From contig JAWLAE010000002.1 in the NCBI GenBank assembly GCA_041395625.1, forward strand, positions 62,001-126,000: a DNA stretch of 64,000 nt. The letters are read 5' to 3'. The position numbers were made by a program, and so were the translations under genes. Shown in pieces: positions 26,949-35,290 of this stretch. This stretch comes from CADEED01 sp041395625. Its GTDB lineage: Bacteria > Pseudomonadota > Gammaproteobacteria > Steroidobacterales > Steroidobacteraceae. How positions within the stretch are numbered: the first letter of the stretch is position 1; each line of letters starts with the position of its first letter. The notes under the pieces were generated by a model. It was given only the letters and a program-made list of their open reading frames with translations, did no database searches and was not told where the DNA came from.

Positions 26949-27725
26949 TCAGTCGGAGAATCGGGGCGGGCGTTTCGCGAGAAACGCCCGCGCTCCTTCC
27001 CGGAAATCCGCGCTCGAGAAGGCATCGTCGTACAGCTTGTGCGACACGGGCGTCTCGCGATGCTCGCCGGCGCTGATCAGGTCGACGATCTGCTTGGCCG
27101 CGCGGACCGAGGTCTGCGCGTTCCCGGCGATGTCGAGCGCAAGACTCGTCGCCCGTGCCAATAGGTCGTCCGCCGGCACGACCGCGTTGATAAGACCCAC
27201 GGCGAGCGCTTCGTCGGCCGCCACGCGCCGACCTGTGAACAGCAGTTCCTTGGCGCGGGCAGGACCGACGACCGCGACGAGGCGCAGCGTGTCGGCCAGG
27301 CTGTAGACCAGGCCCAGTTTTGCGGGCGGAATCATGAAATAACTACGGGGTGTCGCCAGTCGCAGGTCGCAGGCGAGCGCGATACCGCAGCCGCCACCTG
27401 CGCACACACCATCGATCACGGCGATCGTTGGTTGGGGCATCTGGCTCCAATCGCGCTGCCCGATCTGCACCGCGGCCTGCATGGCGCGCATGGCAGCCGG
27501 ATCGGTGAGGCTACGCTGCATTTCGCCGATGTCTGCGCCAGCGCTGAACGCGTCGGTACCGGCACCGCGAATCAGCGTCACTCGGATTGCGGCGTCCGCT
27601 GCAATCGACGCGGCGAGTCTGGCCAGCTCCTGCCACATGGCGCTCGAGATCGCGTTGTGTTGCGCCGGCCGGTTGAATGTCACCCACGCGAGCGGCGGCG
27701 CTCGCTCGAATTTGATCTCATTCAT
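26949..27725 (-). CDS. enoyl-CoA hydratase/isomerase family protein
   Basis: 258 aa crotonase-fold enzyme acting on acyl-CoA thioesters. Start ATG 27725 (MNEIKFERAPPLAWVTFNRP); a much longer open frame continues upstream, but it runs antisense to the SDR gene and lacks family features. Seen: oxyanion-hole segments DAFSAGADIGEM and VCAGGGCGIALACDLRLA, then FMIPPAKLGLVYS and RRVAADEALAVGLINAVVP. The usual catalytic Glu pattern is not clear, so hydratase, isomerase or hydrolase activity cannot be chosen. Convergent with the second receptor, divergent from the SDR gene (45 bp). Confidence 0.85.
   Translation of the reverse strand: MNEIKFERAPPLAWVTFNRPAQHNAISSAMWQELARLAASIAADAAIRVTLIRGAGTDAFSAGADIGEMQRSLTDPAAMRAMQAAVQIGQRDWSQMPQPTIAVIDGVCAGGGCGIALACDLRLATPRSYFMIPPAKLGLVYSLADTLRLVAVVGPARAKELLFTGRRVAADEALAVGLINAVVPADDLLARATSLALDIAGNAQTSVRAAKQIVDLISAGEHRETPVSHKLYDDAFSSADFREGARAFLAKRPPRFSD
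26966..26991. terminator. strong hairpin inside the end of the enoyl-CoA hydratase gene
   Basis: 11-bp perfect stem (26966-26976 with 26981-26991, arms GCGGGCGTTTC/GAAACGCCCGC) around a GCGA tetraloop, about 40 bases after the stop of the second receptor and within the last codons of the convergent gene. It could end receptor transcription. No U-tract. Confidence 0.45.
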
Positions 27726-27770
27726 GCAACTCTGCGATCCTCGCGCCAGCATTTCAACGAGTGAATCATC

Positions 27771-28607
27771 ATGTATCCAGACCTCGAAGGCAAAGTGGCG
27801 ATCGTGACGGGTGCCGGGCGGCGCAAGGGGCTGGGTGAGGCCATGGCACGGCGACTCGCGGCGGAGGGTTGCAAGGTGGTACTGAGCGATCTCGGGGCGG
27901 CGCAGGGGCCGGAGATGCCCGCAACCGCGATCGGCACGCGCTCGGAGCTCGATGAGATCGTGGCCGACATTCGCGCGTCCGGCGGTGAGGCGCATGCGGT
28001 GGTCTGTAACGTGCTGCAGGAGGCTGAGGTTGCGGCGCTGGTGGCAGCCACCGCCAAACACTATGGGCAACTCGACATCATGGTGAACAACGCTGGTATC
28101 GGCTATCTGATGAAACCTATCATCGAGACCGAACAGTCCAGCTGGGACGCCGTCCTGGGCGTCAATCTGCGTGGCGTGTTTCTCGGCATCAAGCAGGCCG
28201 CGCTGCAGATGATCGAGCAGGGTCATGGCGGACGGATCATCAATATCGGCAGCCAGGCGTCGAAATCCGGCTTTCCGTTTGCGGCGGCCTATGTGTCTTC
28301 CAAACATGGCGTCGTGGGTCTGACGCGCACCGCAGCGATCGAGCTGGGTCCGCACAAGATCACCGTCAACACCATCTGTCCGAACCACGTCACCACGGGG
28401 CTCGGTGCCTGGCAGAATGAGTTCTTCAGCGCGGCGACGGGCCGTTCTGAAGCGCAGTATCTGGCCGACATGCGTGCACGCATCCCCCTCGGCCGGCCCG
28501 GCCTGCAGGAGGATATCGCCAAAGCCTGCGCGTTCCTGGCGTCGGCGCAGGCTAACTACATCACCGGCGAGGCTATGAACGTATCTGGCGGCGAGGAATA
28601 CCATTGA
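27771..28607 (+). CDS. short-chain dehydrogenase/reductase
   Basis: 278 aa classical SDR, NAD(P)-dependent oxidation/reduction of a carbonyl or hydroxyl. Cofactor loop TGAGRRKGLG (13-22), NNAG (106-109), catalytic Ser161 (NIGSQAS), Tyr174 and Lys178 (AAAYVSSKHG). C-terminal substrate-loop motif GEAMNVSGGEEY. The Asp at the end of beta-2 (VVLSDLG) favours NAD+. Its stop overlaps the next gene's TTG start (TTGA), so the two are translationally coupled. Substrate unknown; context suggests a CoA- or ring-compound catabolic step. Confidence 0.88.
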   Translation: MYPDLEGKVAIVTGAGRRKGLGEAMARRLAAEGCKVVLSDLGAAQGPEMPATAIGTRSELDEIVADIRASGGEAHAVVCNVLQEAEVAALVAATAKHYGQLDIMVNNAGIGYLMKPIIETEQSSWDAVLGVNLRGVFLGIKQAALQMIEQGHGGRIINIGSQASKSGFPFAAAYVSSKHGVVGLTRTAAIELGPHKITVNTICPNHVTTGLGAWQNEFFSAATGRSEAQYLADMRARIPLGRPGLQEDIAKACAFLASAQANYITGEAMNVSGGEEYH

Positions 28608-29473
28608 GCGCACTTTCCAGGGCTGGTTGGAGCAACGGCGCGCGGCTTGCCCTGTCACTGGTCGTCAACGTGGAAGAGGGTGCGGAGCAGAACATTCGCG
28701 ACGGCGACCGCGGACCAGATCCGGTCGATGAGCTCGGCATCGTGCTGAAGACGCCGGTCCGCAACTTCGGCAACGAGAGCAACTACGAGTATGGCATTCG
28801 CGAAGGAGGGCCGCGGGTGCTCGATCTGTTGGCCAAGTATCAGATGCGTGCGACCTTTACGGCGTCGGCCATGGCGCTCGAGCGGGCGCCGCAGCTCGCC
28901 GAGCGGATAGTCGCCGACGGACATGAGGTGTGTGCGCATGGTTACCGTTGGCAGGCCCAGCTCGGCATGAGCATCGATACCGAGCGGGAGTTCATCGCGG
29001 CGGCCGTGCGCAGCATCACTCAGACTTGCGGACAACGGCCGGTTGGCTGGTTGTCCCGCTATCTGCATACCGAGAACACGCGGCAATTGCTGGCCGAGGC
29101 TGGCTTTCGTTATCACATGGACGACTTCAGTCGCGACGAACCCTGGGTCGATCGGAGCGTGAAGCCGCCGCTGCTCGTGTTGCCTTATGCGCTAGATTCG
29201 AACGACATGAAGCTGTGGTCCGCTCCGGCGCTGACGCCGGACGCGTGGTTCGAATACGCCAGAGCAAGTTTCGACTGGTTGTATTCCGAAGGCGCGCGAC
29301 GGGAACGACTGATGATGTCGTTAGGCGTACATCTCCGCATCATCGGACGGCCGGGACGTATCGTGGTCTATGAGAAGTTCCTGCGCCACGTGGCTGCCGC
29401 GGGCGACGTCTGGATCGCGACGCGTCAGGACATCGCCGCTTCGAGCGACTGCGCCAGTCTGAGTACCACATAG
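28604..29473 (+). CDS. polysaccharide deacetylase family protein, PuuE-like
   Basis: 289 aa from TTG 28604 (overlaps the SDR stop; GGCGAGGAA upstream). NodB-homology fold of the allantoinase/PuuE branch: LALSLVVNVEEGAEQ (family pattern NyEEGgE), RATFTASAMALERAP, DGHEVCAHGYRW, GQRPVGWLSRYLHTENTRQL, and MMSLGVHLRIIGRPGR near the end. As in PuuE, the first metal-binding Asp of true deacetylases is replaced (VVNVEEG), so amide hydrolysis of a small heterocycle is more likely than chitin deacetylation. The 3' end overlaps the convergent amidase gene by 49 bp. Confidence 0.8.
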   Translation: MSALSRAGWSNGARLALSLVVNVEEGAEQNIRDGDRGPDPVDELGIVLKTPVRNFGNESNYEYGIREGGPRVLDLLAKYQMRATFTASAMALERAPQLAERIVADGHEVCAHGYRWQAQLGMSIDTEREFIAAAVRSITQTCGQRPVGWLSRYLHTENTRQLLAEAGFRYHMDDFSRDEPWVDRSVKPPLLVLPYALDSNDMKLWSAPALTPDAWFEYARASFDWLYSEGARRERLMMSLGVHLRIIGRPGRIVVYEKFLRHVAAAGDVWIATRQDIAASSDCASLSTT

Positions 29474-30789
29474 TCGTCCCCGGGTTGTCCGATCAACTGC
29501 ACTGATGTTGGGGCGGCGCGGTCGACCAGCTTCACGGGCAGTGCTACCGCCGGCCGGCCCGTCGCACTCGCGATGCCCGTGAACGTCGCGCATTCGGCTA
29601 GTCGTGGCGAGTCGGGCGTCAGCGCGGAAGTGGGTGTGGTAGGTGTTAGTAGCACGTCGATGGTCTCGAAGAGGCCGAGCACGCGCGCCACGAGCGCCGC
29701 CAGTCGAGATTCGTATTGCGCGACGTCGGCCCCGGTCTGCCGGCCACCGAAATCGAGCAGTCTCTGTAGTTGCGACGAGAAATCCTGCGGCGAGCTGGCG
29801 AAGCGGGCCGCGTGCGCGCGCGCCATTTCGATCTCGCACAGGGCGAACAACGCGCGATACGCACGTGCCAGCTGCCAGCCGGTGACATCGATGTGTTGCA
29901 GTGTATGGCCGGCGCCCGTGAGCGCCTGAATCGCGAGATTGTAGCCTGCGATCGATGCATCGTCGGGTGCCAACGCATCGAAACCGCTGACAAAACCGAT
30001 GCGCATCGAGCGCAATGCCGATGGCGCAGCACGCAACGTGAGTGGAAACGATACGCGGCAGGCGCGATCCCAGCCGACTAGCGTTCCGAGCAGCAGCTCG
30101 AGATCACGTGCGGACCTCGCCATCGGTCCAACGTGATCGAAACGGTGGTGAGTAGGGATCACGCCGCGGGTAGAAATGGCGCCGAACGTCGGTTTGAGCG
30201 CCGTGACGCCGCACCAGGCCGCCGGGATTCGCACCGAACCTATCGTGTCGGTTCCCAGTGCGACGGTGGCGAGATGCGCGGCGAGCGCCGCCGCGGCACC
30301 AGCGCTCGAGCCACCCGTCGACAGGCCGGCGGCGATCGGATTGACGACATCGCCATAGAACGGATTGCGGCCGGCCGCGCCGAGCGCGCCTTCGTCCATA
30401 TTGGTGAGCCCCACCACGATCGCACCCGCCGCGCGCAGTTTGTCGACGACGAATGCGTCCTCACGGGCGAGGCTGTCATGCCGGAAACGCAGGCCGGCGT
30501 GTTGCGGCCAGCCGCTCACCGCGATGTTGCCTTTGATCGCAATCGGCATGCCGTCCAAAGGCCCGAGTGATCCGCCGCGGGCGCGCCGCGCGTCCGATTG
30601 TGTCGCGCTCGCCAGTGCCATCTCGGGGTAGACGTGCGTGTAGGCATGCAGTTGCGGGTTCTGCGCGTCGACCCGCGCCAGCAGAGTGGCGACCAGTTCT
30701 CGTGCGCTGAAGTGCCCGTACGCAAGCGCCTCGGCGGTCGCGGTCGCGTCGAGTGCGAGCCTATCCAGCTCAACCAATGGCGCGCTCAT
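29425..30789 (-). CDS. amidase (amidase-signature family)
   Basis: 454 aa serine hydrolase cleaving a C-N amide bond. The Ser-cisSer-Lys triad is intact: Lys86 (MPIAIKGNIA), Ser161 (LSTGGSSAG) and Ser185 (GTDTIGSVR), with exactly the spacing known from fatty acid amide hydrolase (75 and 24 residues). ATG 30789 is the start that matches the family N-terminus; it overlaps the end of the upstream CoA-ligase gene by 20 bp, so the genes are coupled. Glu-tRNA amidotransferase subunit A is in the same family, but the lack of gatB/gatC and the catabolic context favour a small-molecule amidase. Confidence 0.88.
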   Translation of the reverse strand: MSAPLVELDRLALDATATAEALAYGHFSARELVATLLARVDAQNPQLHAYTHVYPEMALASATQSDARRARGGSLGPLDGMPIAIKGNIAVSGWPQHAGLRFRHDSLAREDAFVVDKLRAAGAIVVGLTNMDEGALGAAGRNPFYGDVVNPIAAGLSTGGSSAGAAAALAAHLATVALGTDTIGSVRIPAAWCGVTALKPTFGAISTRGVIPTHHRFDHVGPMARSARDLELLLGTLVGWDRACRVSFPLTLRAAPSALRSMRIGFVSGFDALAPDDASIAGYNLAIQALTGAGHTLQHIDVTGWQLARAYRALFALCEIEMARAHAARFASSPQDFSSQLQRLLDFGGRQTGADVAQYESRLAALVARVLGLFETIDVLLTPTTPTSALTPDSPRLAECATFTGIASATGRPAVALPVKLVDRAAPTSVQLIGQPGDDYVVLRLAQSLEAAMS

Positions 30790-32185
30790 CGAGCAGTCGT
30801 TTCGGTTTCTGGCGGCTGTCGATCTCGGTATGAACCGCCGTGGCACCGGGTGCTACCAACTGCACGTCTACCGCCACGCCCAGCCGCCGCGACAGCAGGT
30901 CCTGACAACGTCCCGACAACTCGGCCTGCGATTCGGTGCCTGCCCGCACTTCGATCAATACCGTCAGCTCGTCGCGACCATGCGCATCGCGCGTGGCGCG
31001 GCACACGTATTCACCCACGAACTCAGGGATTTCACTCAGAATGCCACTGAGCGCCAACGGATAGACATTGATCCCGCGCAGCTTGACCATGTTGTCGCTG
31101 CGGCCCAGCACGCCTGCGATCCGCGGCAGCGTCCAGCCCAACGATGACTGGCCCCCGACCCAATTGGTGACATCGTGGGTATTGAAACGAAGCAGAGGAT
31201 AGATGTCGTCCCGGTAGAGCGACGTGACCACCATGTCGCCCGGCTGTCCGGCGGCCGAGGCTTTGCCAGTCGTGGGATCGATGAGTTCGAGGTAGTGCGC
31301 ATCCTCGTAGACATAGAGCCCGTCCTGGTCCGGTCCTTCCGCAGCGATTGGCCCGGTGTCGGCGACCCCGTACCAGTCGTAGATTTCGGCGCCACCCCAG
31401 GCCGACGACAGTGCAGCGCGTGATTCGCGGCCTACCTGACCGGAAATCAGGCGTACGGGCAGGTCCCGACCCGGTTCGAGTCCAAGCTGGCGCGCCGTTT
31501 CGGCGAGCTTGCGGATGTAGTCGACGAAGCCGACGACGACGGTAACACGCATGTCCCGCATCAACTCAACCTGCGTCGTGGAGCGGGTTTCCTTGCCGGT
31601 GCCGGCAGAGAGAAACAGGCAGTTAGTGTAATGGGTTGCGGCCTCGCGCACGAAATGACCACCGTTGATCATGCCATGGCCGTAGACAGAATGGATGACA
31701 TCGCCCGGCATGACGCCGTGCAGTTGCCACGAGCGCGCCACTAACAGCGCCTGCACTTCACGCGCCTTCGGACTGAAGTACACGACCTGCGGTCGACCCG
31801 TAGTGCCGCTGGTAGTATGCACGATGACCGGCGGCCGCTCGGCGATTGGCCAGCGCTCCATGCCATGGTAGTCACCGTAGGGCGGCTGCTCGGCCAGGCT
31901 CTGCATCAGATCAGCCTTGCCAAAGATCGGCAGCTTGTGGATGTCGGCGAGACCTCGCACATCTGCCGCCTCGAGTCCCGCGCCGCGCCACAGCCGCCGG
32001 TAGAACGGGATTTCCCAGGCGCGTGCGACGCAGCTCAGGAAGCGCTCCTCCTGAATCCGGTAGCGTGCATCGGTAGTTAGTTTGGCGAACTTGGCCGCGA
32101 ACTGGCTGCCGAGTGGATGGTCTCGCAGCAGGGCAGCGGCATCGATCGATTGCAGGTAGGTCGGATAGCTCACGGCGTCGGGCAC
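30770..32185 (-). CDS. phenylacetate-CoA ligase-like (PaaK family) adenylate-forming enzyme
   Basis: 471 aa AMP-forming acyl/aryl-CoA ligase. Seen: P-loop HTTSGTTGRPQVVYFSPKA, the AEIYDWYGVADTGPIAAEGP segment (A5-type YGxxE equivalent), hinge and C-terminal domain VLGRSDNMVKLRGINVYPLAL, typical of PaaK. It would activate a carboxylic acid with ATP and CoA for breakdown. Starts at GTG 32185 and overlaps the preceding mmgE-like gene by 16 bp. The acid is not known; the adjacent amidase could release it. Confidence 0.87.
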   Translation of the reverse strand: MPDAVSYPTYLQSIDAAALLRDHPLGSQFAAKFAKLTTDARYRIQEERFLSCVARAWEIPFYRRLWRGAGLEAADVRGLADIHKLPIFGKADLMQSLAEQPPYGDYHGMERWPIAERPPVIVHTTSGTTGRPQVVYFSPKAREVQALLVARSWQLHGVMPGDVIHSVYGHGMINGGHFVREAATHYTNCLFLSAGTGKETRSTTQVELMRDMRVTVVVGFVDYIRKLAETARQLGLEPGRDLPVRLISGQVGRESRAALSSAWGGAEIYDWYGVADTGPIAAEGPDQDGLYVYEDAHYLELIDPTTGKASAAGQPGDMVVTSLYRDDIYPLLRFNTHDVTNWVGGQSSLGWTLPRIAGVLGRSDNMVKLRGINVYPLALSGILSEIPEFVGEYVCRATRDAHGRDELTVLIEVRAGTESQAELSGRCQDLLSRRLGVAVDVQLVAPGATAVHTEIDSRQKPKRLLDERAIG

Positions 32186-33567
32186 GAGAACAGCAGGCGG
32201 TCGACCAGCGCGCGCACATCTGCGAGCGACTCGAGCGACTCGACAGCCGCAATCAGACTGGCGGCGCCTTCGGCTGGCAGCGGATGCGCGCCGCTCGCTA
32301 CAGCGCGCTGGAATTTGGCCAGATGCTGTTCGTGCGTCAGCGGTCGGCCAGGCGCGCCGAGCACCGCCGGCAGATCGATGGCATGTCGCGCGCCGTCGGC
32401 GAGGTCGATCTCGATGCGCTGCGGTGCCAGCGCGTTGAGCGATCGATTGTTATCGGGCAGCACCTGGATGCGCGCGGCCAAGGCCTGACGTTCGCACAGC
32501 GCGATGCTCGCAGGATCGAAGTCGCCGACGACCACCGTGCCAGTCAACAAGGCAGTCGCCGCGACATATGGCAGGCAAAGTCGCGCATACGAGGGCGCCA
32601 TGTCGGCGCTCGCTGGCCGATCTACCAACTGCCGCACCAGCGGCGGGGCCAGTACCCGAACAGCACTGACCTCGTTAGCCGCAAATCCATGTGCTCGTTG
32701 CAGCGTCAAGACCCCATCGGCGCCGCCGTGGGTGGCGCGGCCCGATGGGAAAGGCTTGTGGGACAGCTCCGCAATGCGCTTGCCAAGCGTAAGCTGGCGG
32801 AAGGGCTCAGCTGTCCAGTCAGGATCGATGAGCGCGAAATAGCCGAACGGACCCTCCAGCCAGTCGCGAGGACCCTGCACCCCGCGTGTTGCCAGCTCGA
32901 CCGAATTGAGGGCTGCGCGCGTGTTGAATCCGATCTGCAGCGGCAGGACAGGCGAGCCCTCGACGTGCGCCTGCATGGTGCCGCTCAACTGGCTATAACA
33001 ACTACCGAGCGCGCTGCGTGTCGTGGCGGCGTCGAGCCGCAAGATGGCGGCGATGCCAGCCGTTGCTCCCAGTGCGCCGCACATTGCAGGTCGAAAGAAC
33101 TGCATCCGATTGCGCACCGACTGCCCGATGGTCGCGGCGACATCGACGGCGACTGCACAGCCGAGCAGCAGCTCGCGCCCGCTCACTGGCCGTGTTGCGC
33201 CCGCAGCCTCGGCCCAGGCAACGAGCGTCGACAGCACGACGGCCATTGGATGCACCACGGCGGGTTCATGCAGGCAGTCCCACTCCTGGTTGTGGATCTG
33301 GTAACCGTTGATGAATGCGGCGGTGCCAGTGGGGACGCGCTCGCCCGTGCCCCAGATACGCGCGGCTTCACCGCGCCCCCAGGTTGCCGCCAGACCCTGC
33401 AGCTCCCGCACCAGCGGCACGCGTGTGCCCGACAATGCCACGCCGAAAGAGTCGAGTACGAACACCTTGGCGGCCGCAACCGATTTTTCCGGCAACTGCT
33501 CGTAGCGAGCAGCGGCGATCCGCTCGACCAGTTGGGCTGTGACCGTGTCAGGTGCGCTGCGCGCCAT
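32170..33567 (-). CDS. MmgE/PrpD family protein
   Basis: 465 aa. Family includes 2-methylcitrate dehydratase PrpD, iminodisuccinate epimerase and cis-aconitate decarboxylase. Seen: N-terminal LVERIAAARYEQLPEKSVAAAKVFVLDSFG-type helical start, GTAAFINGYQIHNQEWDCLHEP (close to the family NG..H..D.DD motif), FRPAMCGALGATAGIAAILRLD, and PFPSGRATHGGADGVL. First gene of a three-gene unit with the CoA ligase and amidase. Methylcitrate dehydratase is unlikely because prpB and prpC are absent and the neighbours differ; substrate unknown. Confidence 0.85.
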   Translation of the reverse strand: MARSAPDTVTAQLVERIAAARYEQLPEKSVAAAKVFVLDSFGVALSGTRVPLVRELQGLAATWGRGEAARIWGTGERVPTGTAAFINGYQIHNQEWDCLHEPAVVHPMAVVLSTLVAWAEAAGATRPVSGRELLLGCAVAVDVAATIGQSVRNRMQFFRPAMCGALGATAGIAAILRLDAATTRSALGSCYSQLSGTMQAHVEGSPVLPLQIGFNTRAALNSVELATRGVQGPRDWLEGPFGYFALIDPDWTAEPFRQLTLGKRIAELSHKPFPSGRATHGGADGVLTLQRAHGFAANEVSAVRVLAPPLVRQLVDRPASADMAPSYARLCLPYVAATALLTGTVVVGDFDPASIALCERQALAARIQVLPDNNRSLNALAPQRIEIDLADGARHAIDLPAVLGAPGRPLTHEQHLAKFQRAVASGAHPLPAEGAASLIAAVESLESLADVRALVDRLLFSCPTP

Positions 33568-33708
33568 GATGGGATGCTAGCAAGGGTGCGCCGGCAACCG
33601 CTCGCCGCCCGACTCGCGACCGCCTAGCGGCTCTCGATACCGACCGCTCGTGGTGTAGTCTGTCGCGACCACGTATCGATTCCCGGCTGGAGGCTCTTCG
33701 AGACCGCG

Positions 33709-34908
33709 ATGCAACAGATCACGCCAGCAGTCGACTGCGCGCCACCCTGGACCGACGCGGGTGTACACGCGATGTCGCCGACCGCTACACACGATGAGAT
33801 CGCACGCTTCAATTTTCTCGCCAATCTCAACAAGTACATGGCGAACGTGGTCGTGGCGGGCAACCAGGTTGCCTACCAGTCGCGCGCCAGGGTCGCGTAT
33901 GAACGCCAACATGGTCATGTGCCGGGTGATCGGCGGGAAATCCGCGCCGCCATGAGCACCGACCCTTACTACCAGATGTGGAGTGCATTGCGGCGCAATG
34001 CTATGGAGATGCGCCAGCAGGCCGGCCGAGCGCTCGTCTTGCGTCAGGCGGAGCAGCTCCGGGATCGGGCGCGCGCCCTCAACAGGAATGCCGTCACGCT
34101 CCAGCTCAACGCCGATACGCTCGTGCCGCGCTATCAGGCCGCGATCGACAATCATTGCATGCCGGGCAGCTACTACGCAGAGTACATCGACGACGATGTA
34201 TCCGCCGCCGCAAACTATGACGTCGGCATGTTCGCGACGACGACCGGGCTTTTCGGACGTTATCTGGATGGCGCAGGGCGCGGTGTAATCGACTGGCTGG
34301 CACGGCGTCGTCCCGGATGGGTGCCCGCGCGCATCCTCGATCTGGGTTGCGGCCTGGGTCACAACACAGTGCCGATTGCCCAAGCATTTCCCGACAGTCG
34401 TGTCGTGGCCGTCGATCTCGCGGCGCCAATGCTGCGCTACGGCCATGCGCGCGCCACGGGCATGGGCATTCGCAACATCGAGTTCCGACAGGGCAACGTC
34501 GAGTCACTGCCGGATGCCGATTCCGCCTACGACTTGATCTTCAGCACGATGTTCTTCCACGAGACTTCGTACCAGGCCTTGCGCGCCATACTGCGAGAGG
34601 CTTCGCGGCTACTGGCGCCGGGTGGCATTCATTTGCATCTGGAGCAGCCGCCTTATCACGGCATGGATACGTTCGAGCAATTCCTGCGTGACTGGGATTG
34701 TTACTACAACAATGAGCCATTCTGGACGACCGTGCACGACACCCGGATGTTGATCGTGATGCAGCAGTGCGGCTTCGCCCACGACCAGCTGTTCGAGGAC
34801 GAGATACACGCGCTGGTGGATTTGCAGATGCCGAAAGTCGACGAAGAAGTCGAGGACTTCGGTCGCGGGGGTTTGTGGTATGCATTTGGCGCGGAACGAG
34901 CGGTCTGA
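33709..34908 (+). CDS. SAM-dependent methyltransferase with long N-terminal domain
   Basis: 399 aa. Residues about 195-330 are a class I methyltransferase: motif I RILDLGCGLGHNTVP (about 208-222), acidic residue at the end of beta-2 (VVAVDLAAP), then EFRQGNVESLPDADS and DLIFSTMFFHET. The first 190 residues are helical, without a family I recognise, and contain FNFLANLNKYMANVV. A downstream ATG at 33772 is an alternative start. It leads an operon with a 120-aa unknown protein and a methylsuccinyl-CoA dehydrogenase-like gene, so it may act in the same catabolic route; a small-molecule O- or C-methylation is only a guess. Confidence 0.75.
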   Translation: MQQITPAVDCAPPWTDAGVHAMSPTATHDEIARFNFLANLNKYMANVVVAGNQVAYQSRARVAYERQHGHVPGDRREIRAAMSTDPYYQMWSALRRNAMEMRQQAGRALVLRQAEQLRDRARALNRNAVTLQLNADTLVPRYQAAIDNHCMPGSYYAEYIDDDVSAAANYDVGMFATTTGLFGRYLDGAGRGVIDWLARRRPGWVPARILDLGCGLGHNTVPIAQAFPDSRVVAVDLAAPMLRYGHARATGMGIRNIEFRQGNVESLPDADSAYDLIFSTMFFHETSYQALRAILREASRLLAPGGIHLHLEQPPYHGMDTFEQFLRDWDCYYNNEPFWTTVHDTRMLIVMQQCGFAHDQLFEDEIHALVDLQMPKVDEEVEDFGRGGLWYAFGAERAV

Positions 34909-34927
34909 CGAGCTGCAGGATCGGAGC

Positions 34928-35290
34928 ATGGATCACCTGGAGATCATCAAACTTGCGAACGCTGCTGCACAGGGCAAGCGGCCGTATTTCTTTACTCAGC
35001 CTGATGTTGATCGTTTGTTGTCGATCGTGATGGCGGTCACTGCCGAGCTAGCCGTCACGCGCGAGCGCCTCGATACGGTCGAACGCCTGCTGGAGCGGCA
35101 CACGTCATTTACTCGGGACGAAATCGACGCGTTTCGTCCCACTCCTGCTGAGGCGCAGGCGCGTGGTCAATGGCACATCGAGTATCTGGCGCGGGTTCTG
35201 CGGAGCCTGCAGCAGGAAGTAGAATCGCTGCGACGCCGAGCTGACGAGCCGAGTGCCGAGGATGTAGCGCGCGAGCTCGCGGGAAAATGA
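34928..35290 (+). CDS. small conserved-looking protein of unknown function
   Basis: 120 aa from ATG 34928 (GGAGC just upstream); no family recognised. Soluble, no signal or membrane segment. Predicted largely alpha-helical: KRPYFFTQPDVDRLLSIVMA, then a heptad-rich stretch AELAVTRERLDTVERLLERH and YLARVLRSLQQEVESLRRR that could form short coiled coils and oligomerise. It sits 19 bp after the methyltransferase and overlaps the acyl-CoA dehydrogenase start as ATGA, so tight co-expression is certain enough to suggest a helper or partner role. Function unknown. Confidence 0.7.
   Translation: MDHLEIIKLANAAAQGKRPYFFTQPDVDRLLSIVMAVTAELAVTRERLDTVERLLERHTSFTRDEIDAFRPTPAEAQARGQWHIEYLARVLRSLQQEVESLRRRADEPSAEDVARELAGK

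Noticed and set aside
27726..28658. N-terminal extension of the enoyl-CoA hydratase by about 310 residues
   Set aside because: The extension is antisense to the SDR gene; the crotonase family starts at ATG 27725.
32170..33567. Methylcitrate cycle (prpD) operon
   Set aside because: Neighbours are a CoA ligase and an amidase, not prpB/prpC; only family membership can be claimed.
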